From NCBI GenBank assembly GCA_910588325.1, contig CAJUPP010000026.1, forward strand, positions 1 to 42,001: DNA of 42,001 nt. Reading direction: 5' to 3'. Made by a program: the position numbers and the translations under genes. Under the pieces are notes generated by a model. It was not told where the DNA came from and made no database searches. It saw only the letters and a program-made list of their open reading frames with translations. Origin of the DNA: an uncultured Hungatella sp. (GTDB lineage: Bacteria > Bacillota > Clostridia > Lachnospirales > Lachnospiraceae). Shown in pieces: positions 25,202-33,871 of the stretch (positions within the stretch are counted from its first letter, which is position 1; every line of letters starts with the position of its first letter).

Positions 25202-25673
25202 GGTTTGCACTCCCGGTCAAAACATTTTGTGAACTTTTGGTAATCGTTGGAAAGGAACGCAGCTTATGACGGTAACCATAAGAGGAACTTTCTAAAATAA
25301 CCTGAATTCCATTACGAGTCTGCGGATTGATGACTAAAGGACATTTCAGATTAACCGTATTCTCCATGTAGTCATTTTGAACGACACAGATTACGTAATA
25401 GGAAAGTTCGCCGCTTTCCTGTACTCCGAGACACATAAGTTCTTCCGGAGCCAATTCCGGAGCATAATCAGGACAAAGGAAGAATGGGTTAAATAATACG
25501 AATACTACATTGCTTTCTTCTACTGACAGCATCAGGAGAATGGAATCATCATCTTCGCTGATGCGTAAAAGAAGATAGCGAGTCAGCTTCGGAAAACCAA
25601 AAAGTCCGTCCGGGAATATCAGAAGGTCTTTTTCGTCATAGTCCACTGTACCATAGTCTGTTTGTATTGTCAT
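25182..25673 (-). CDS. fliW: Flagellar assembly factor FliW
   Basis: A 163-residue cytoplasmic protein that binds flagellin and CsrA, linking flagellin secretion to flagellin translation. Family marks are FPDGLFGFPKLTRYLLLRI near the N-terminus, the FVLFNPFFLCPDY strand region, and the NLKCPLVINPQTRNGIQVI segment with its conserved N-x-x-x-P-L-V-I-N pattern. The ATG at 25673 has AGAGGTG upstream. A C-terminal tail of about 25 residues beyond the conserved core overlaps csrA. Gene order fliW-csrA is the classical arrangement. Confidence 0.95.
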   Translation of the reverse strand: MTIQTDYGTVDYDEKDLLIFPDGLFGFPKLTRYLLLRISEDDDSILLMLSVEESNVVFVLFNPFFLCPDYAPELAPEELMCLGVQESGELSYYVICVVQNDYMENTVNLKCPLVINPQTRNGIQVILESSSYGYRHKLRSFPTITKSSQNVLTGSANHADSST

Positions 25674-25684
25674 AGTATACACCT

Positions 25685-26290
25685 CTATGTGAATAGATTG
25701 ATGTTTCCACCTGAATCAGTCTCACGTGGAGGAACGTAGTTAAAGCCGCCAATGTATTCAACGTGTACCTGGGGCCTTTGGGTGATGACCGTCATCACAA
25801 GGGGAGGAAGATAAGTCAGATCTCCCCGGGCTACTCTCATTTCAAAAGCGCCTCTCTGAGCAGTATAAGAAGAACGGGTTTCTGCAGAAATATCCCTGGA
25901 GCTTGCAGTAGCTGCGGTAGCATTGGATACTGCAGAGACAACGGAAGAGCCATTATCCGAAGATATTACCGGCGTCTGTGTCTGCATCACCTGGGGCATC
26001 TTTGCCGGAGCAGGGGCAGGCTGCTGGGACTGGCGGGATATCAGCTGTTCCTGAAAGTTTTCGGTTTTCGGTGTAACCGTATTTACATTGCTTTGAGAAA
26101 ATGTACGGTTGATCCTTCGTATATGTTCAATAGACGCAGAACCCTGTCCCGCCGTCTTCTGAAGCGCCGTACTCCGTGCTATGGCTTTCCTTCGCTCAAG
26201 ATCCACGGAATTAGAACTTACTAAGCGGGCATTCTGTGAAAATGTCTCAATACGTATAGGGTCTGTAGTAATCTTAATAAGCTGCTGCAT
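25685..26290 (-). CDS. DUF6470 family flagellar-locus protein
   Basis: A 201-residue protein of a family (DUF6470, similar to Bacillus YviE) that lies almost always between flgL and fliW in Firmicutes but has no established function. It opens with LIKITTDPIRIETFSQNARL, has a low-complexity middle (Gln/Pro/Ala/Ser/Thr, about residues 75-140), and ends with the conserved MRVARGDLTYLPPLVMTVITQRPQVHVEYIGGFNYVPP region split over residues 150-190. No signal peptide or membrane segment is visible. Its stop lies 11 bases before the fliW start codon, so translation is probably coupled. A role in filament or junction assembly is inferred from position only. Confidence 0.82.
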   Translation of the reverse strand: MQQLIKITTDPIRIETFSQNARLVSSNSVDLERRKAIARSTALQKTAGQGSASIEHIRRINRTFSQSNVNTVTPKTENFQEQLISRQSQQPAPAPAKMPQVMQTQTPVISSDNGSSVVSAVSNATAATASSRDISAETRSSYTAQRGAFEMRVARGDLTYLPPLVMTVITQRPQVHVEYIGGFNYVPPRETDSGGNINLFT

Positions 26291-26332
26291 AATCTACCTC
26301 TCCTTTCTACAGGATAGAAAAAGAAAAATCTT

Positions 26333-27607
26333 TTAACGCATAAAATCAAACAGAGATGAACTCATAAGCTGGGAGCCTACCCGGAGGGCAGCGTTGTATG
26401 CATAGTTGTTGTTATACATCTCTAAGACAGAAGCGTATGGATCAGCACCTAAGATATCCTTGTACTGCTCGGTTAAAGAATCCTGAAGGATTTTCAATTT
26501 CGCATCCGTATCTTCCAGCAATTTATATTTGTTGCCCAAATCGGAATAAACCGTACTGACGGTGTGCTCTGTCACAGTCATATCTTCGATGGTTTGGCCT
26601 AAGATATCGTGCAGTTCCTCGTTATTGATGGTGGCAGCATCACCGCTTAAGTTGTTATTGATAGCTAACGATGCCTGACCGATGAGGGCGAGAGGACTTT
26701 TGTTTAAGCGCTCCATGATATAATCTTCAACGGCCGGATTAGCAGGCGGATCCGCATTCTTTCGGGCAATAACCTCATCAGAACTAATGCCTGTTAACAG
26801 ATTAAAACCTCCGGTATACGTATCTAATAAGGTGTCTCTGATGTCCAGATCTTTGTCTGTGTATTGAGGATTTTTGCTGCTGATATCACCATAACCAATA
26901 TCAACCCGGCCCTGTTCAGACATAGCCTCTACCAAGAGAGTTTTGCCATATTTACTAATCTGCTCAGGAGTAGGATTAGTGATAGGATTTCCTTGGTTAT
27001 CTTTGACTACACTTTTACCCTTTGAATCTTTAACAGATGTTATATTAAATTGATAAGGCGGATCCTTTGCAGCACCTTTATACTCTAATTTCATCTCAAT
27101 TGACAAAGATTCATCAGGGTGACTGGCAAACTTATGTGTGTAAGTAAGGGTTGAACCGTCTGCACTGAGGGTAAAAGGCGTACTGGAAAGATCATTGCCG
27201 CCGTATATATAAAAGTTTTCATACTGACCGTTTAAATCATCAATAATCTGATGCTCCTTCTGAAGCAAATCGGCCTGAAGGGTTTTGAGAGCCTCATCGC
27301 TGGTAGTGCCGGTCCTGGCTTCCTGAACTTTGTTTTTTGCATCAGCAAGAATTTTCTGAATATCACGGGCCCCTAACTCTTGCTGGTAGATACGGTTTTT
27401 AACATCTGTCAGCAGACTGGCTTTGGACAGGGCATCCTGATACTGATCGTCAATTCTTTTGCCCCTGTAATAGGAAAGAGGGCTTTCAGCGGCGTTTTCA
27501 TACTGTTTACCGCTGGAGATTTTATTCATACTTCTGTTTAACTGTGCGTGAACATCGTTAACAGATGACGTATAGTTTCTATATGTTGCACTGTTTGTTA
27601 CTCGCAT
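26333..27607 (-). CDS. flgL: Flagellar hook-filament junction protein FlgL
   Basis: A 424-residue HAP3 protein, exported by the flagellar type III apparatus to form the second junction ring before flagellin. The flagellin-like N-terminal coiled coil (LNRSMNKISSGKQYENAAESP) and C-terminal helix region (VSTVYSDLGNKYKLLEDTDAKL to the end) are present. The middle third (about residues 145-260) is a variable beta-rich insert. It is longer than the usual 300-residue FlgL because of that insert. The ATG at 27607 is chosen for its AGGAGG site; the longer frame begins seven codons earlier. It follows flgK by 34 bases. Confidence 0.94.
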   Translation of the reverse strand: MRVTNSATYRNYTSSVNDVHAQLNRSMNKISSGKQYENAAESPLSYYRGKRIDDQYQDALSKASLLTDVKNRIYQQELGARDIQKILADAKNKVQEARTGTTSDEALKTLQADLLQKEHQIIDDLNGQYENFYIYGGNDLSSTPFTLSADGSTLTYTHKFASHPDESLSIEMKLEYKGAAKDPPYQFNITSVKDSKGKSVVKDNQGNPITNPTPEQISKYGKTLLVEAMSEQGRVDIGYGDISSKNPQYTDKDLDIRDTLLDTYTGGFNLLTGISSDEVIARKNADPPANPAVEDYIMERLNKSPLALIGQASLAINNNLSGDAATINNEELHDILGQTIEDMTVTEHTVSTVYSDLGNKYKLLEDTDAKLKILQDSLTEQYKDILGADPYASVLEMYNNNYAYNAALRVGSQLMSSSLFDFMR

Positions 27608-27641
27608 ATCATACCTCCTAAGCTGCAATAAAGATTTATGG

Positions 27642-29411
27642 TTAACGTCCTACGACGCCGGTACTGTTGATCAAAACGTCTAATGCCTGATCCAGAGTCG
27701 TCATCAGACGAGAGGAGGCATTGTAAGCGGACATATACATCATCATATTAGATGCCTCTTCATCTAAACTGACACCGGATACGGAATCGCGGGAATTCTG
27801 GATACCGTTCAACACGGTTACATTAGTTTTCAGATTAGTAGCATTGCGATATGAATCATTAGCCAGAATCGTGGAAACATGATTCATGTAATCTGCGAAG
27901 GAGTTATCCTTTAAATCTACATCATCAAATAATTTGTTACCGTCTGGATCTAAAAAGCTATCAGTGGGATAGGTAGCCTTCATAGCTTCCAACAGATTTA
28001 GTACAGTAGCATTCATATCCGGATTACGATCCGTACTGGTACCAATATGGGTAGTACCTCCCTGCCATCCTAAGCTAATACCAATATTTTTGGCGGAGAT
28101 ATCTTTAGTAGAATCGTCCGTTTTATTAACAAGCAACACAGAATCATCACCCTTCTGAGTACCTTGCGCATTAATTCCATTTATAACTTCTGCAAAAGAC
28201 TTAGCGAGGGTATCCAATTCGGCTTTGTAATAACCATACCCTCTTTTGTCAGTAATTCCCTCTGTTATGCCATCTTTCCAAAGCATATCAAGGCTGGACT
28301 GAATAGAACCGGAACCATCGGCAAAGTGATTGCCGACTTCAGCGGTTGTTCCGTTCGCACCTGGTGTAAACACAGGCGAGTCAAATTCTATTGGATTCTT
28401 GTTTGGAATAAGATTACCATTTGTATCACGCTCAAAACCTTTAAAGGTAAGAGAGGTCTTAGAAGGATCGTCCAAATAACCATCTGGAGCAGTAAACGCA
28501 ACACTTCCATAGTTATCATCCTTTGACCCAATGGTACCTTCTACAAGGGTAAGTTTCTGAGTATTCCCATCTTTATCCTGATATACCATCTCCACACGCA
28601 GATCATCCGGCCAGTCTCTTTTGCCAATGATATTGCCCTTGGAATCATAATCATAGATAATACCGTCATCATTTCCGTCATAGTTAATATCTTTATAATA
28701 AGTAACTTCTATAGGAATATAGCTGGAAAGTTTATCCAGAAGCAGATTCCGCTCATCCATCAGCTCCAGGCTCTGCTGGCCGAAGATCTGATTCTGCTTA
28801 ATCTGGCGGTTTAGGCCGCCGATCTGACGTAGAATCTCATTGATCTGCTCAACAGATCCCTGCTCATTGGTTCCGCGGCCGTCTAACTTGGAGTATTCTA
28901 CCTTCTCAGCCTCCTCCACCTGTCTGTATGCATCATTCAGAAGATTGGTCAGTGTCTGCATTCTGGAGCGAAGCTCTGCCTCAAAGATGGGATCGTGAAC
29001 CTTGGACGGATCGTGTTGATTCTCCAAAGTAGAACGGATATTCAAAAATGCCTGATGGATGCCTTGGATGGAAGTCTCATCGAAAACATCAGACAGCCGA
29101 TCCAAAGTAGCCTGCATGGCGTCAGTATAGCCGGATTTATCCATCTGATTCCTGTACTGAATATCCAGATACGGGTCGCGGATCTGGGTAACCTTATCCA
29201 TGTGTACACCGAATCCTACCGCCACCTCGGAACCGTTCATGTAGTGGGAAATAGGGTTAGTGTAGTTGACGCTGGACACCTGAAGCGCCTGCCTGGTATA
29301 ACCAGGGGTGTTCATATTAGAAAGATTTTGCCCGGTAATATCCAGCCGCTTCTGGTTGGCCTGCAAAGCGGAAACCGCGGTGGTAAAACCGGCAAAAGTT
29401 GCTCGTACCAT
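27642..29411 (-). CDS. flgK: Flagellar hook-associated protein FlgK
   Basis: A 589-residue HAP1 protein, the first hook-filament junction ring, exported through the flagellum. The N-terminal rod/hook motif ITGQNLSNMNTPGYTRQ and the C-terminal GVSLDEEASNMMMYMSAYNASSRLMTTLDQALDVLI helix (split over the last 45 residues) are diagnostic. The central part is a variable domain with several Asp/Asn/Gly-rich turns. The ribosome site is GGAGG. It is followed by flgL and preceded by flgN, the expected chaperone-substrate order. Confidence 0.96.
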   Translation of the reverse strand: MVRATFAGFTTAVSALQANQKRLDITGQNLSNMNTPGYTRQALQVSSVNYTNPISHYMNGSEVAVGFGVHMDKVTQIRDPYLDIQYRNQMDKSGYTDAMQATLDRLSDVFDETSIQGIHQAFLNIRSTLENQHDPSKVHDPIFEAELRSRMQTLTNLLNDAYRQVEEAEKVEYSKLDGRGTNEQGSVEQINEILRQIGGLNRQIKQNQIFGQQSLELMDERNLLLDKLSSYIPIEVTYYKDINYDGNDDGIIYDYDSKGNIIGKRDWPDDLRVEMVYQDKDGNTQKLTLVEGTIGSKDDNYGSVAFTAPDGYLDDPSKTSLTFKGFERDTNGNLIPNKNPIEFDSPVFTPGANGTTAEVGNHFADGSGSIQSSLDMLWKDGITEGITDKRGYGYYKAELDTLAKSFAEVINGINAQGTQKGDDSVLLVNKTDDSTKDISAKNIGISLGWQGGTTHIGTSTDRNPDMNATVLNLLEAMKATYPTDSFLDPDGNKLFDDVDLKDNSFADYMNHVSTILANDSYRNATNLKTNVTVLNGIQNSRDSVSGVSLDEEASNMMMYMSAYNASSRLMTTLDQALDVLINSTGVVGR

Positions 29412-29484
29412 AGTAATTCCTCCAAACTTTACTGTTATTCATCAAAATCTGCCGGTAACTGCAGGAGTACCGGACAGATATGCA

Positions 29485-29967
29485 TCAAATATACGTATTC
29501 TTCATTTTATTATGAAGAGGAGCGTTTAGATTGACATTCCCTGCATTGTCATAAGAACTGCCTTCCTGTTTTGCGATGGCAACCTGCAGTTCATGAAGCC
29601 GTACCTGAATGATCTGTTCCGATGATTTACGGGATGACTGCATCTGCTGCAGCTGTTCTTCCAGCTGAACAAATAAAGGCTTCAGTACCTGAACCTGTTC
29701 CTGCGGCGCCCTCTCCAGAATCTGCCGAAAGGTAAGGGAATTCCAGCCTAGAGTTTCTGCCAACTGAATCCTGTGCTGTTCCAATCCGCGCAGTCTGAGA
29801 ATTTGAGCCTGCTCCCTCTGAATATAGCCGTCCAGCAGCTGGTGATGCTTTTCCGCAGCCGCCCGGGCTTTGGCGTCTTCCACTTTGCCGATATCGGCTA
29901 CAACTGCGGTCAAATCCTGAATAACAGCAGTAAACTCTTCAAATGATTTCTGTGTCTTCTGATCCAT
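29485..29967 (-). CDS. flgN: FlgN-like export chaperone
   Basis: A 160-residue, mostly helical, Gln/Glu-rich protein without signal peptide. It matches the FlgN family in size, coiled-coil character and position between flgM and flgK. FlgN binds the C-terminal ends of FlgK and FlgL and targets them to the export gate. The pattern DGYIQREQAQILRLRGLEQ HRIQLAETLGW agrees with FlgN proteins of Clostridia, but the family is poorly conserved in sequence, so position carries much of the evidence. Confidence 0.85.
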   Translation of the reverse strand: MDQKTQKSFEEFTAVIQDLTAVVADIGKVEDAKARAAAEKHHQLLDGYIQREQAQILRLRGLEQHRIQLAETLGWNSLTFRQILERAPQEQVQVLKPLFVQLEEQLQQMQSSRKSSEQIIQVRLHELQVAIAKQEGSSYDNAGNVNLNAPLHNKMKNTYI

Positions 29968-30006
29968 AAATAACTAATCGAACTCCCTTCTGCCTGTCTC
30001 CAGGAA

Positions 30007-30306
30007 TCAGCTTAAACCAAGAAGCCGTCCGGCAATCTTCTGTGAATCCGGCACATAGGTACCCTCGGCGACCTGTCTTTGAAGTTCCGAAACCCGTTCC
30101 GGACTGGCGCCGCTTTTTAGCTGTGATGCGGCTCTCCGTGCCAGTATCTGTGCAAAGCTCTCATCGCTGTCCTGATTTACCCGAGATCTGCTGATATTGA
30201 TGGTGTCATAATCACCTTTTACCTTTTCAGTCTGCGGTGTATACGTACGCTGTGCAGGAACTGGAGAACGGTAAGAAGTTTTCATGGTTTGAAATGTTAT
30301 ATTCAT
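30007..30306 (-). CDS. flgM: Anti-sigma-28 factor FlgM
   Basis: A 99-residue anti-sigma factor that holds the flagellar sigma factor (FliA/SigD) inactive until it is exported on hook completion. The conserved C-terminal half is visible: INISRSR, then helices ESFAQILARRAASQLKSG and SPERVSELQRQVAEGTYVPDSQKIAGRLL (split across residues 68-96). The N-terminal third is disordered-looking, as expected. It is first in the flgM-flgN-flgK-flgL-DUF6470-fliW-csrA operon. The ribosome site is AAGGAGG. Confidence 0.93.
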   Translation of the reverse strand: MNITFQTMKTSYRSPVPAQRTYTPQTEKVKGDYDTINISRSRVNQDSDESFAQILARRAASQLKSGASPERVSELQRQVAEGTYVPDSQKIAGRLLGLS

Positions 30307-30350
30307 GAAATCCTCCTTTCTTGAAAAAAAATAACATTGTATATTTTTAT

Positions 30351-30358
30351 TTATCGGC
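30351..30358 (-). promoter_or_regulatory. Candidate sigma-28 -10 element before flgM
   Basis: The minus strand carries GCCGATAA, an exact match to the flagellar sigma-28 -10 consensus, 45 bases before the flgM start codon. No TAAA -35 is found at the expected 11-16 bases, so this half site alone is reported. Confidence 0.4.
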
Positions 30359-30462
30359 AGTTTTCCTTGAAGAATAAGGAATACTTTTTAACAATCCTTA
30401 AAAAAGATGTAAAAATAATGTCATTTTGTTCTCTTGTATAATAATGGAAATAATAATATAAT

Positions 30463-30489
30463 TAATGATAAAGAGAAACATGTCGATAT
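30463..30489 (+). promoter_or_regulatory. Candidate sigma-28 promoter for the FliK-like/FlhB-like operon
   Basis: TAAT (30463-30466), 15 bases, then GTCGATAT (30482-30489) match the SigD consensus TAAA-N15-GCCGATAT at 3 of 4 and 7 of 8 positions. It would give a leader of about 115 bases to the gene at 30613. The surrounding 306-base divergent region (30307-30612) is A+T rich and also holds isolated TATAAT hexamers (30437-30442, 30513-30518) without good -35 partners. Confidence 0.45.
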
Positions 30490-30612
30490 AATTTAAATAG
30501 CATAGACAGTGATATAATCTGACTGTTACAATTACAAATCCGTGTTCTGTTTGGCCGGCATCGAACGTTTAAGTACTGGCCGGATGGAGCACTGGGGGAT
30601 GTTGGAGGATAT

Positions 30613-32028
30613 ATGGCGAATATTTTACAGGTAACTACGCCGAATCTCAATGCGGAAAACAGGAACATTCTGAATACACAGGATCCCAGACAGGGAGCCA
30701 ATCAGGTTCATAATCCGGTGGATCCTACCCGGGTAGTCCGTGCGGACGGACGAGACGGGGATCAGAATGGCAATACCAAAGACGCTACATTCAGTGTTAT
30801 TGAGTATGAAAGCAATTATGGTGCATTTGTTAAAAAGCTGGGGGAAGAAGGACAGTTGACCAATGCACTGGAACAGCTTTTGTCAGGGCTTCATGGCGCG
30901 GAGAAGACGGAGGTAAGCGCTCTGATAGATAAGTTCCTGATGACTATACGTATGGATTCCCCCCAGGAGCTTCTGGAGTTTCTGGAGGGACAGAATGATC
31001 TTCAGGCCAGGTTCAGCGGAGCGTTTTTCGATAAGCTGCGCTCTCTCCTGGAGCAGAATTCTTCGGCGTCGTTAAAGGATGCTGCATTATATTTTCTGAA
31101 AAGTTATAATGATTATTCATCCGGAGATCATCTTTTACAGCAGATGCACACTTTGATGGATGATATTGAGCAGCTTCTTTTGAGGCCTTACCGGAATGAA
31201 TTCCGGGAACTGGCAGATTCCATGAACTGGGAGGCAGCCAACGGGGACACGGCGCAGAATGCTGCGATGCTGAATTCCAGGCTGATTCCGTTTCTTTCCT
31301 CTTATATATCCCGCACTCATGATTATGGGGCTGTCCGTGATGCGACGATGCTCCTTATTTTCCATGCTGTCCGGTATGAAGGGGGCGAGGAAGAGCGGCT
31401 GCGGAAACTGTTTGAGAATATGATGAATAACCGGGATTTCGGCAAGCTGTTTAAAGGAGATGCCAGGGAAGAGCTGGAGAATATTTTAAAGAGCGGGGCT
31501 AAGGATTCTCCGAAGCCTATGTCGGATTTTGCCGACGGGCTGTCCAGCCTGCTGTTAAAGGGCGCCAACGGGCGGGCAGGATTGGAGAATGTTCAGCAGT
31601 TCTACAATATCATGAACGGCCTTCTTTTAAATGAAAGTGTATATATGCCGCTGCTTCATCTGGTGATTCCGTTCCAGTATGAGGACAATAATGTGGTATC
31701 GGAGATGTGGGTGGATCCGGATTCCAAACGGGAGAACGATGAAGAGGGCAGAAAGATCAAGCTGTTTTTGAAATTCGATATACAGAGTGTAGGGAAGTTT
31801 GAGCTGACTATGACTCTCCAGGACCATCAGACGAAGATGCAGCTTCTGGTGCCGCCCAACCTGGTAAAAGAGAATCAACAGATTCAGACAGATGTGGCGG
31901 ATATTTTAAATAAAAACGGAATCAGGATCAGCCAGCTTATGATACGGCCGAGAGTCCGTGACAGAAGGGTTGATGAAGTTTTCCCTGAGATTAGGGAGAA
32001 GGAGAGAACGATCAATGTCAGAATTTGA
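30613..32028 (+). CDS. FliK-like flagellar protein (hook-length control type)
   Basis: A 471-residue protein with a polar Asn/Gln/Asp-rich N-terminus (about 1-55), a long helical middle, and a C-terminal 120-residue region resembling the FliK substrate-switch domain: LLHLVIPFQYEDNN, then KLFLKFDIQSVGKFELTMTL and a basic MIRPRVRDRR tail. No signal peptide. The next gene, overlapping by 14 bases, encodes a free FlhB C-terminal-domain homologue, which repeats the known FliK-like/FlhB-like pairing of Bacillus ylqG-ylqH. This context is the strongest argument for the call; a distinct true FliK is likely in the main flagellar operon. GGAGG precedes the start. Confidence 0.6.
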   Translation: MANILQVTTPNLNAENRNILNTQDPRQGANQVHNPVDPTRVVRADGRDGDQNGNTKDATFSVIEYESNYGAFVKKLGEEGQLTNALEQLLSGLHGAEKTEVSALIDKFLMTIRMDSPQELLEFLEGQNDLQARFSGAFFDKLRSLLEQNSSASLKDAALYFLKSYNDYSSGDHLLQQMHTLMDDIEQLLLRPYRNEFRELADSMNWEAANGDTAQNAAMLNSRLIPFLSSYISRTHDYGAVRDATMLLIFHAVRYEGGEEERLRKLFENMMNNRDFGKLFKGDAREELENILKSGAKDSPKPMSDFADGLSSLLLKGANGRAGLENVQQFYNIMNGLLLNESVYMPLLHLVIPFQYEDNNVVSEMWVDPDSKRENDEEGRKIKLFLKFDIQSVGKFELTMTLQDHQTKMQLLVPPNLVKENQQIQTDVADILNKNGIRISQLMIRPRVRDRRVDEVFPEIREKERTINVRI

Positions 32029-32371
32029 TGAACTGATGCGGCAGAAGGCGGTAGCTTTAAAATATAATCCGGACAAGAACGGGGCACCGGTGATCGTTGC
32101 TTCCGGAATGGGGTATCTGGCAGAGAAGATTACGGAGACGGCCCTAGAGGCAGGCGTTCCTGTATATGAGGATGATTCTCTTGCTACGCTGCTGACTCAG
32201 TTAAAACTGGGAGCGGAAATTCCTACGGAATTATATCAGGCCATCGTTGATATCTATATTTATTTTTTGGGGTATGTGCCGGGGAAGGAAGGGTTGGACA
32301 ATCCGGAAGGGACGCCAGTTGAGGATGGAACTGCTGAAGAACAGGCAGAAGCCAGTGAAGAGCCTGCATAA
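32015..32371 (+). CDS. Orphan FlhB C-terminal-domain homologue (FlhX/YlqH type)
   Basis: A 118-residue soluble protein corresponding to the cytoplasmic substrate-switch domain of FlhB, without its membrane helices. ALKYNPDKNGAPVIVASGMG and the helical tail AGVPVYEDDSLATLLTQLKLG match FlhB after its autocleavage site. The autocleaving NPTH sequence is absent, as in other stand-alone members. A Glu/Pro/Ala-rich tail ends the protein. The ATG at 32015, behind GGAGAAGGAG, overlaps the preceding gene by 14 bases. In other bacteria such paralogues can partly replace the FlhB C-domain, so it probably tunes flagellar export specificity. Confidence 0.87.
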   Translation: MSEFDELMRQKAVALKYNPDKNGAPVIVASGMGYLAEKITETALEAGVPVYEDDSLATLLTQLKLGAEIPTELYQAIVDIYIYFLGYVPGKEGLDNPEGTPVEDGTAEEQAEASEEPA

Positions 32372-32446
32372 TTTCAGCATACTGCAGCGGGAAGGCCAGG
32401 AGATAGACTATGGTGTGTATAGGCTGCGACAGTCAGGAGGTATGAT

Positions 32447-33832
32447 ATGTTTCAGATGATAAGAAGGATGAAAAAAAAGACGGCATGGTTGGTTTTAATA
32501 AGTTTATACCTTTTGTGTATGCCTTTGGAGGTTTTGGCAGCTACCAAACCGATTAACAGTGTAAGTGTAAGAGTGTCATCAAAGATAAAAGCAGGGGACA
32601 GCCAGCCAGGAATTTCCATCGGGACCAGTGCTTCGGACGGAGGAATTCAGGTAAGCACAAGCGGTACCTACTATACAGTGGAAGAGGCAGAGTGGGTTGA
32701 CAAGGTTTCCGGTTCTATGCTTACGGCCAGCGCACCCAGGATGAAGGTAGTGCTGTCACCTACGGATGTAAACGATCACTATTTTTTAGCCAGTTATAAA
32801 GCCTCCAGCGTAAGTATCAGCGGAGGTACTTTCGTCTCGGCAAGGAGAGACGGGGACGATTTGGTGGTGACCTTGCGCATCAATCCTGTAAGAGGAAAAT
32901 ATGATGAGCCCAGTGATGCTTACTGGAATGAGAATAATCTGGGCGAAGCCAGATGGGAAGCGGGGGAGAATGATTCTAAGAATTATGAAGTCCAGCTTTA
33001 CCGGGATGGAAAAAGTGTCTATAAAGTAGACAGGACCACCTCCAAAAATTATAATTTTTATCCTTATATGACAACTGCAGGGAGATATAAGTTCCGGGTT
33101 CGGGCGATCACGGGGACGAATGATGACTCCAAATATGGGAGCAACAGCAGCTGGCAGGAATCTGGAGAGCTGCAGATTACGGATAGATATGTCTCTGACG
33201 GAAAGGGACGTCAGAATTCCAGTGCGACAGCAAAGCAGGGAACCTCAGAAACCGTAGGGTGGTTTAAAGACGGAAACAACTGGAAGTACCGTTATCCCAG
33301 CGGGAATTTGTGCAGAAACGGATGGGCTGAAATCAATGGCCTGTGGTATTATTTTGACAGCAATTCAGTTATGCTTACCGGCTGGCTGCAGCTTGGCAGC
33401 GCAACCTATTACCTGCAGCCTGGCGGTGACATGACCGTAGGCTGGGGGAGAATCGATGGCAGATGGTATTATTTCCGTCCGGAGGCAGAGGGCGGTGCGC
33501 CAAAGGGGTCCATGGTGACTTCCGGATGGAGAGTCATCGGAGCTTACTATTACTTCTTTAATCAGGATGGAAGTATTTACATTGGCTGGCTGCAGCAGAA
33601 TGGGAAATGGTATTACCTGAATGAAATAGACAACAGTCTCCAGGGAGCCATGTTTACCGGCTGGTTCGTGCGGGATGGGAAGACCTACTTTGCGGATGCC
33701 AATGGAGAACTGGTCAACGGCTGGTATGAGATTGACGGACGCTGGTATTATTTTTATCCAGGCAGCGGAGAGATGGCCCAGAATACAACAATTGACGGAC
33801 TTTACGTAAATTCGGAAGGCGTATGGGAGTAA
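32447..33832 (+). CDS. Secreted wall-binding-repeat protein 1
   Basis: A 461-residue secreted protein. A signal peptide (about residues 1-31, basic start then a hydrophobic core ending near VLAAT) is followed by a unique beta-rich ectodomain (about 35-245, second half fibronectin-like: KNYEVQLYRDGKSVYKV). A short Ser/Thr/Gln linker leads to about eight choline-binding-type repeats from residue 271 (pattern GWxxxxGxWYYFxxxGxMxxG). Such repeats attach proteins to wall teichoic or lipoteichoic polymers, though the ligand in Clostridia need not be choline. The ectodomain is not a recognised enzyme. A paralogue follows directly. The AGGAGG site is good. It lies 75 bases after the FlhB-like gene and in the same direction, hence likely in the same transcript. 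Confidence 0.85.
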   Translation: MFQMIRRMKKKTAWLVLISLYLLCMPLEVLAATKPINSVSVRVSSKIKAGDSQPGISIGTSASDGGIQVSTSGTYYTVEEAEWVDKVSGSMLTASAPRMKVVLSPTDVNDHYFLASYKASSVSISGGTFVSARRDGDDLVVTLRINPVRGKYDEPSDAYWNENNLGEARWEAGENDSKNYEVQLYRDGKSVYKVDRTTSKNYNFYPYMTTAGRYKFRVRAITGTNDDSKYGSNSSWQESGELQITDRYVSDGKGRQNSSATAKQGTSETVGWFKDGNNWKYRYPSGNLCRNGWAEINGLWYYFDSNSVMLTGWLQLGSATYYLQPGGDMTVGWGRIDGRWYYFRPEAEGGAPKGSMVTSGWRVIGAYYYFFNQDGSIYIGWLQQNGKWYYLNEIDNSLQGAMFTGWFVRDGKTYFADANGELVNGWYEIDGRWYYFYPGSGEMAQNTTIDGLYVNSEGVWE

Positions 33833-33871
33833 TTGCAGTCTGTTTTCAGGCAGATGAAAGGAATGAAGATT

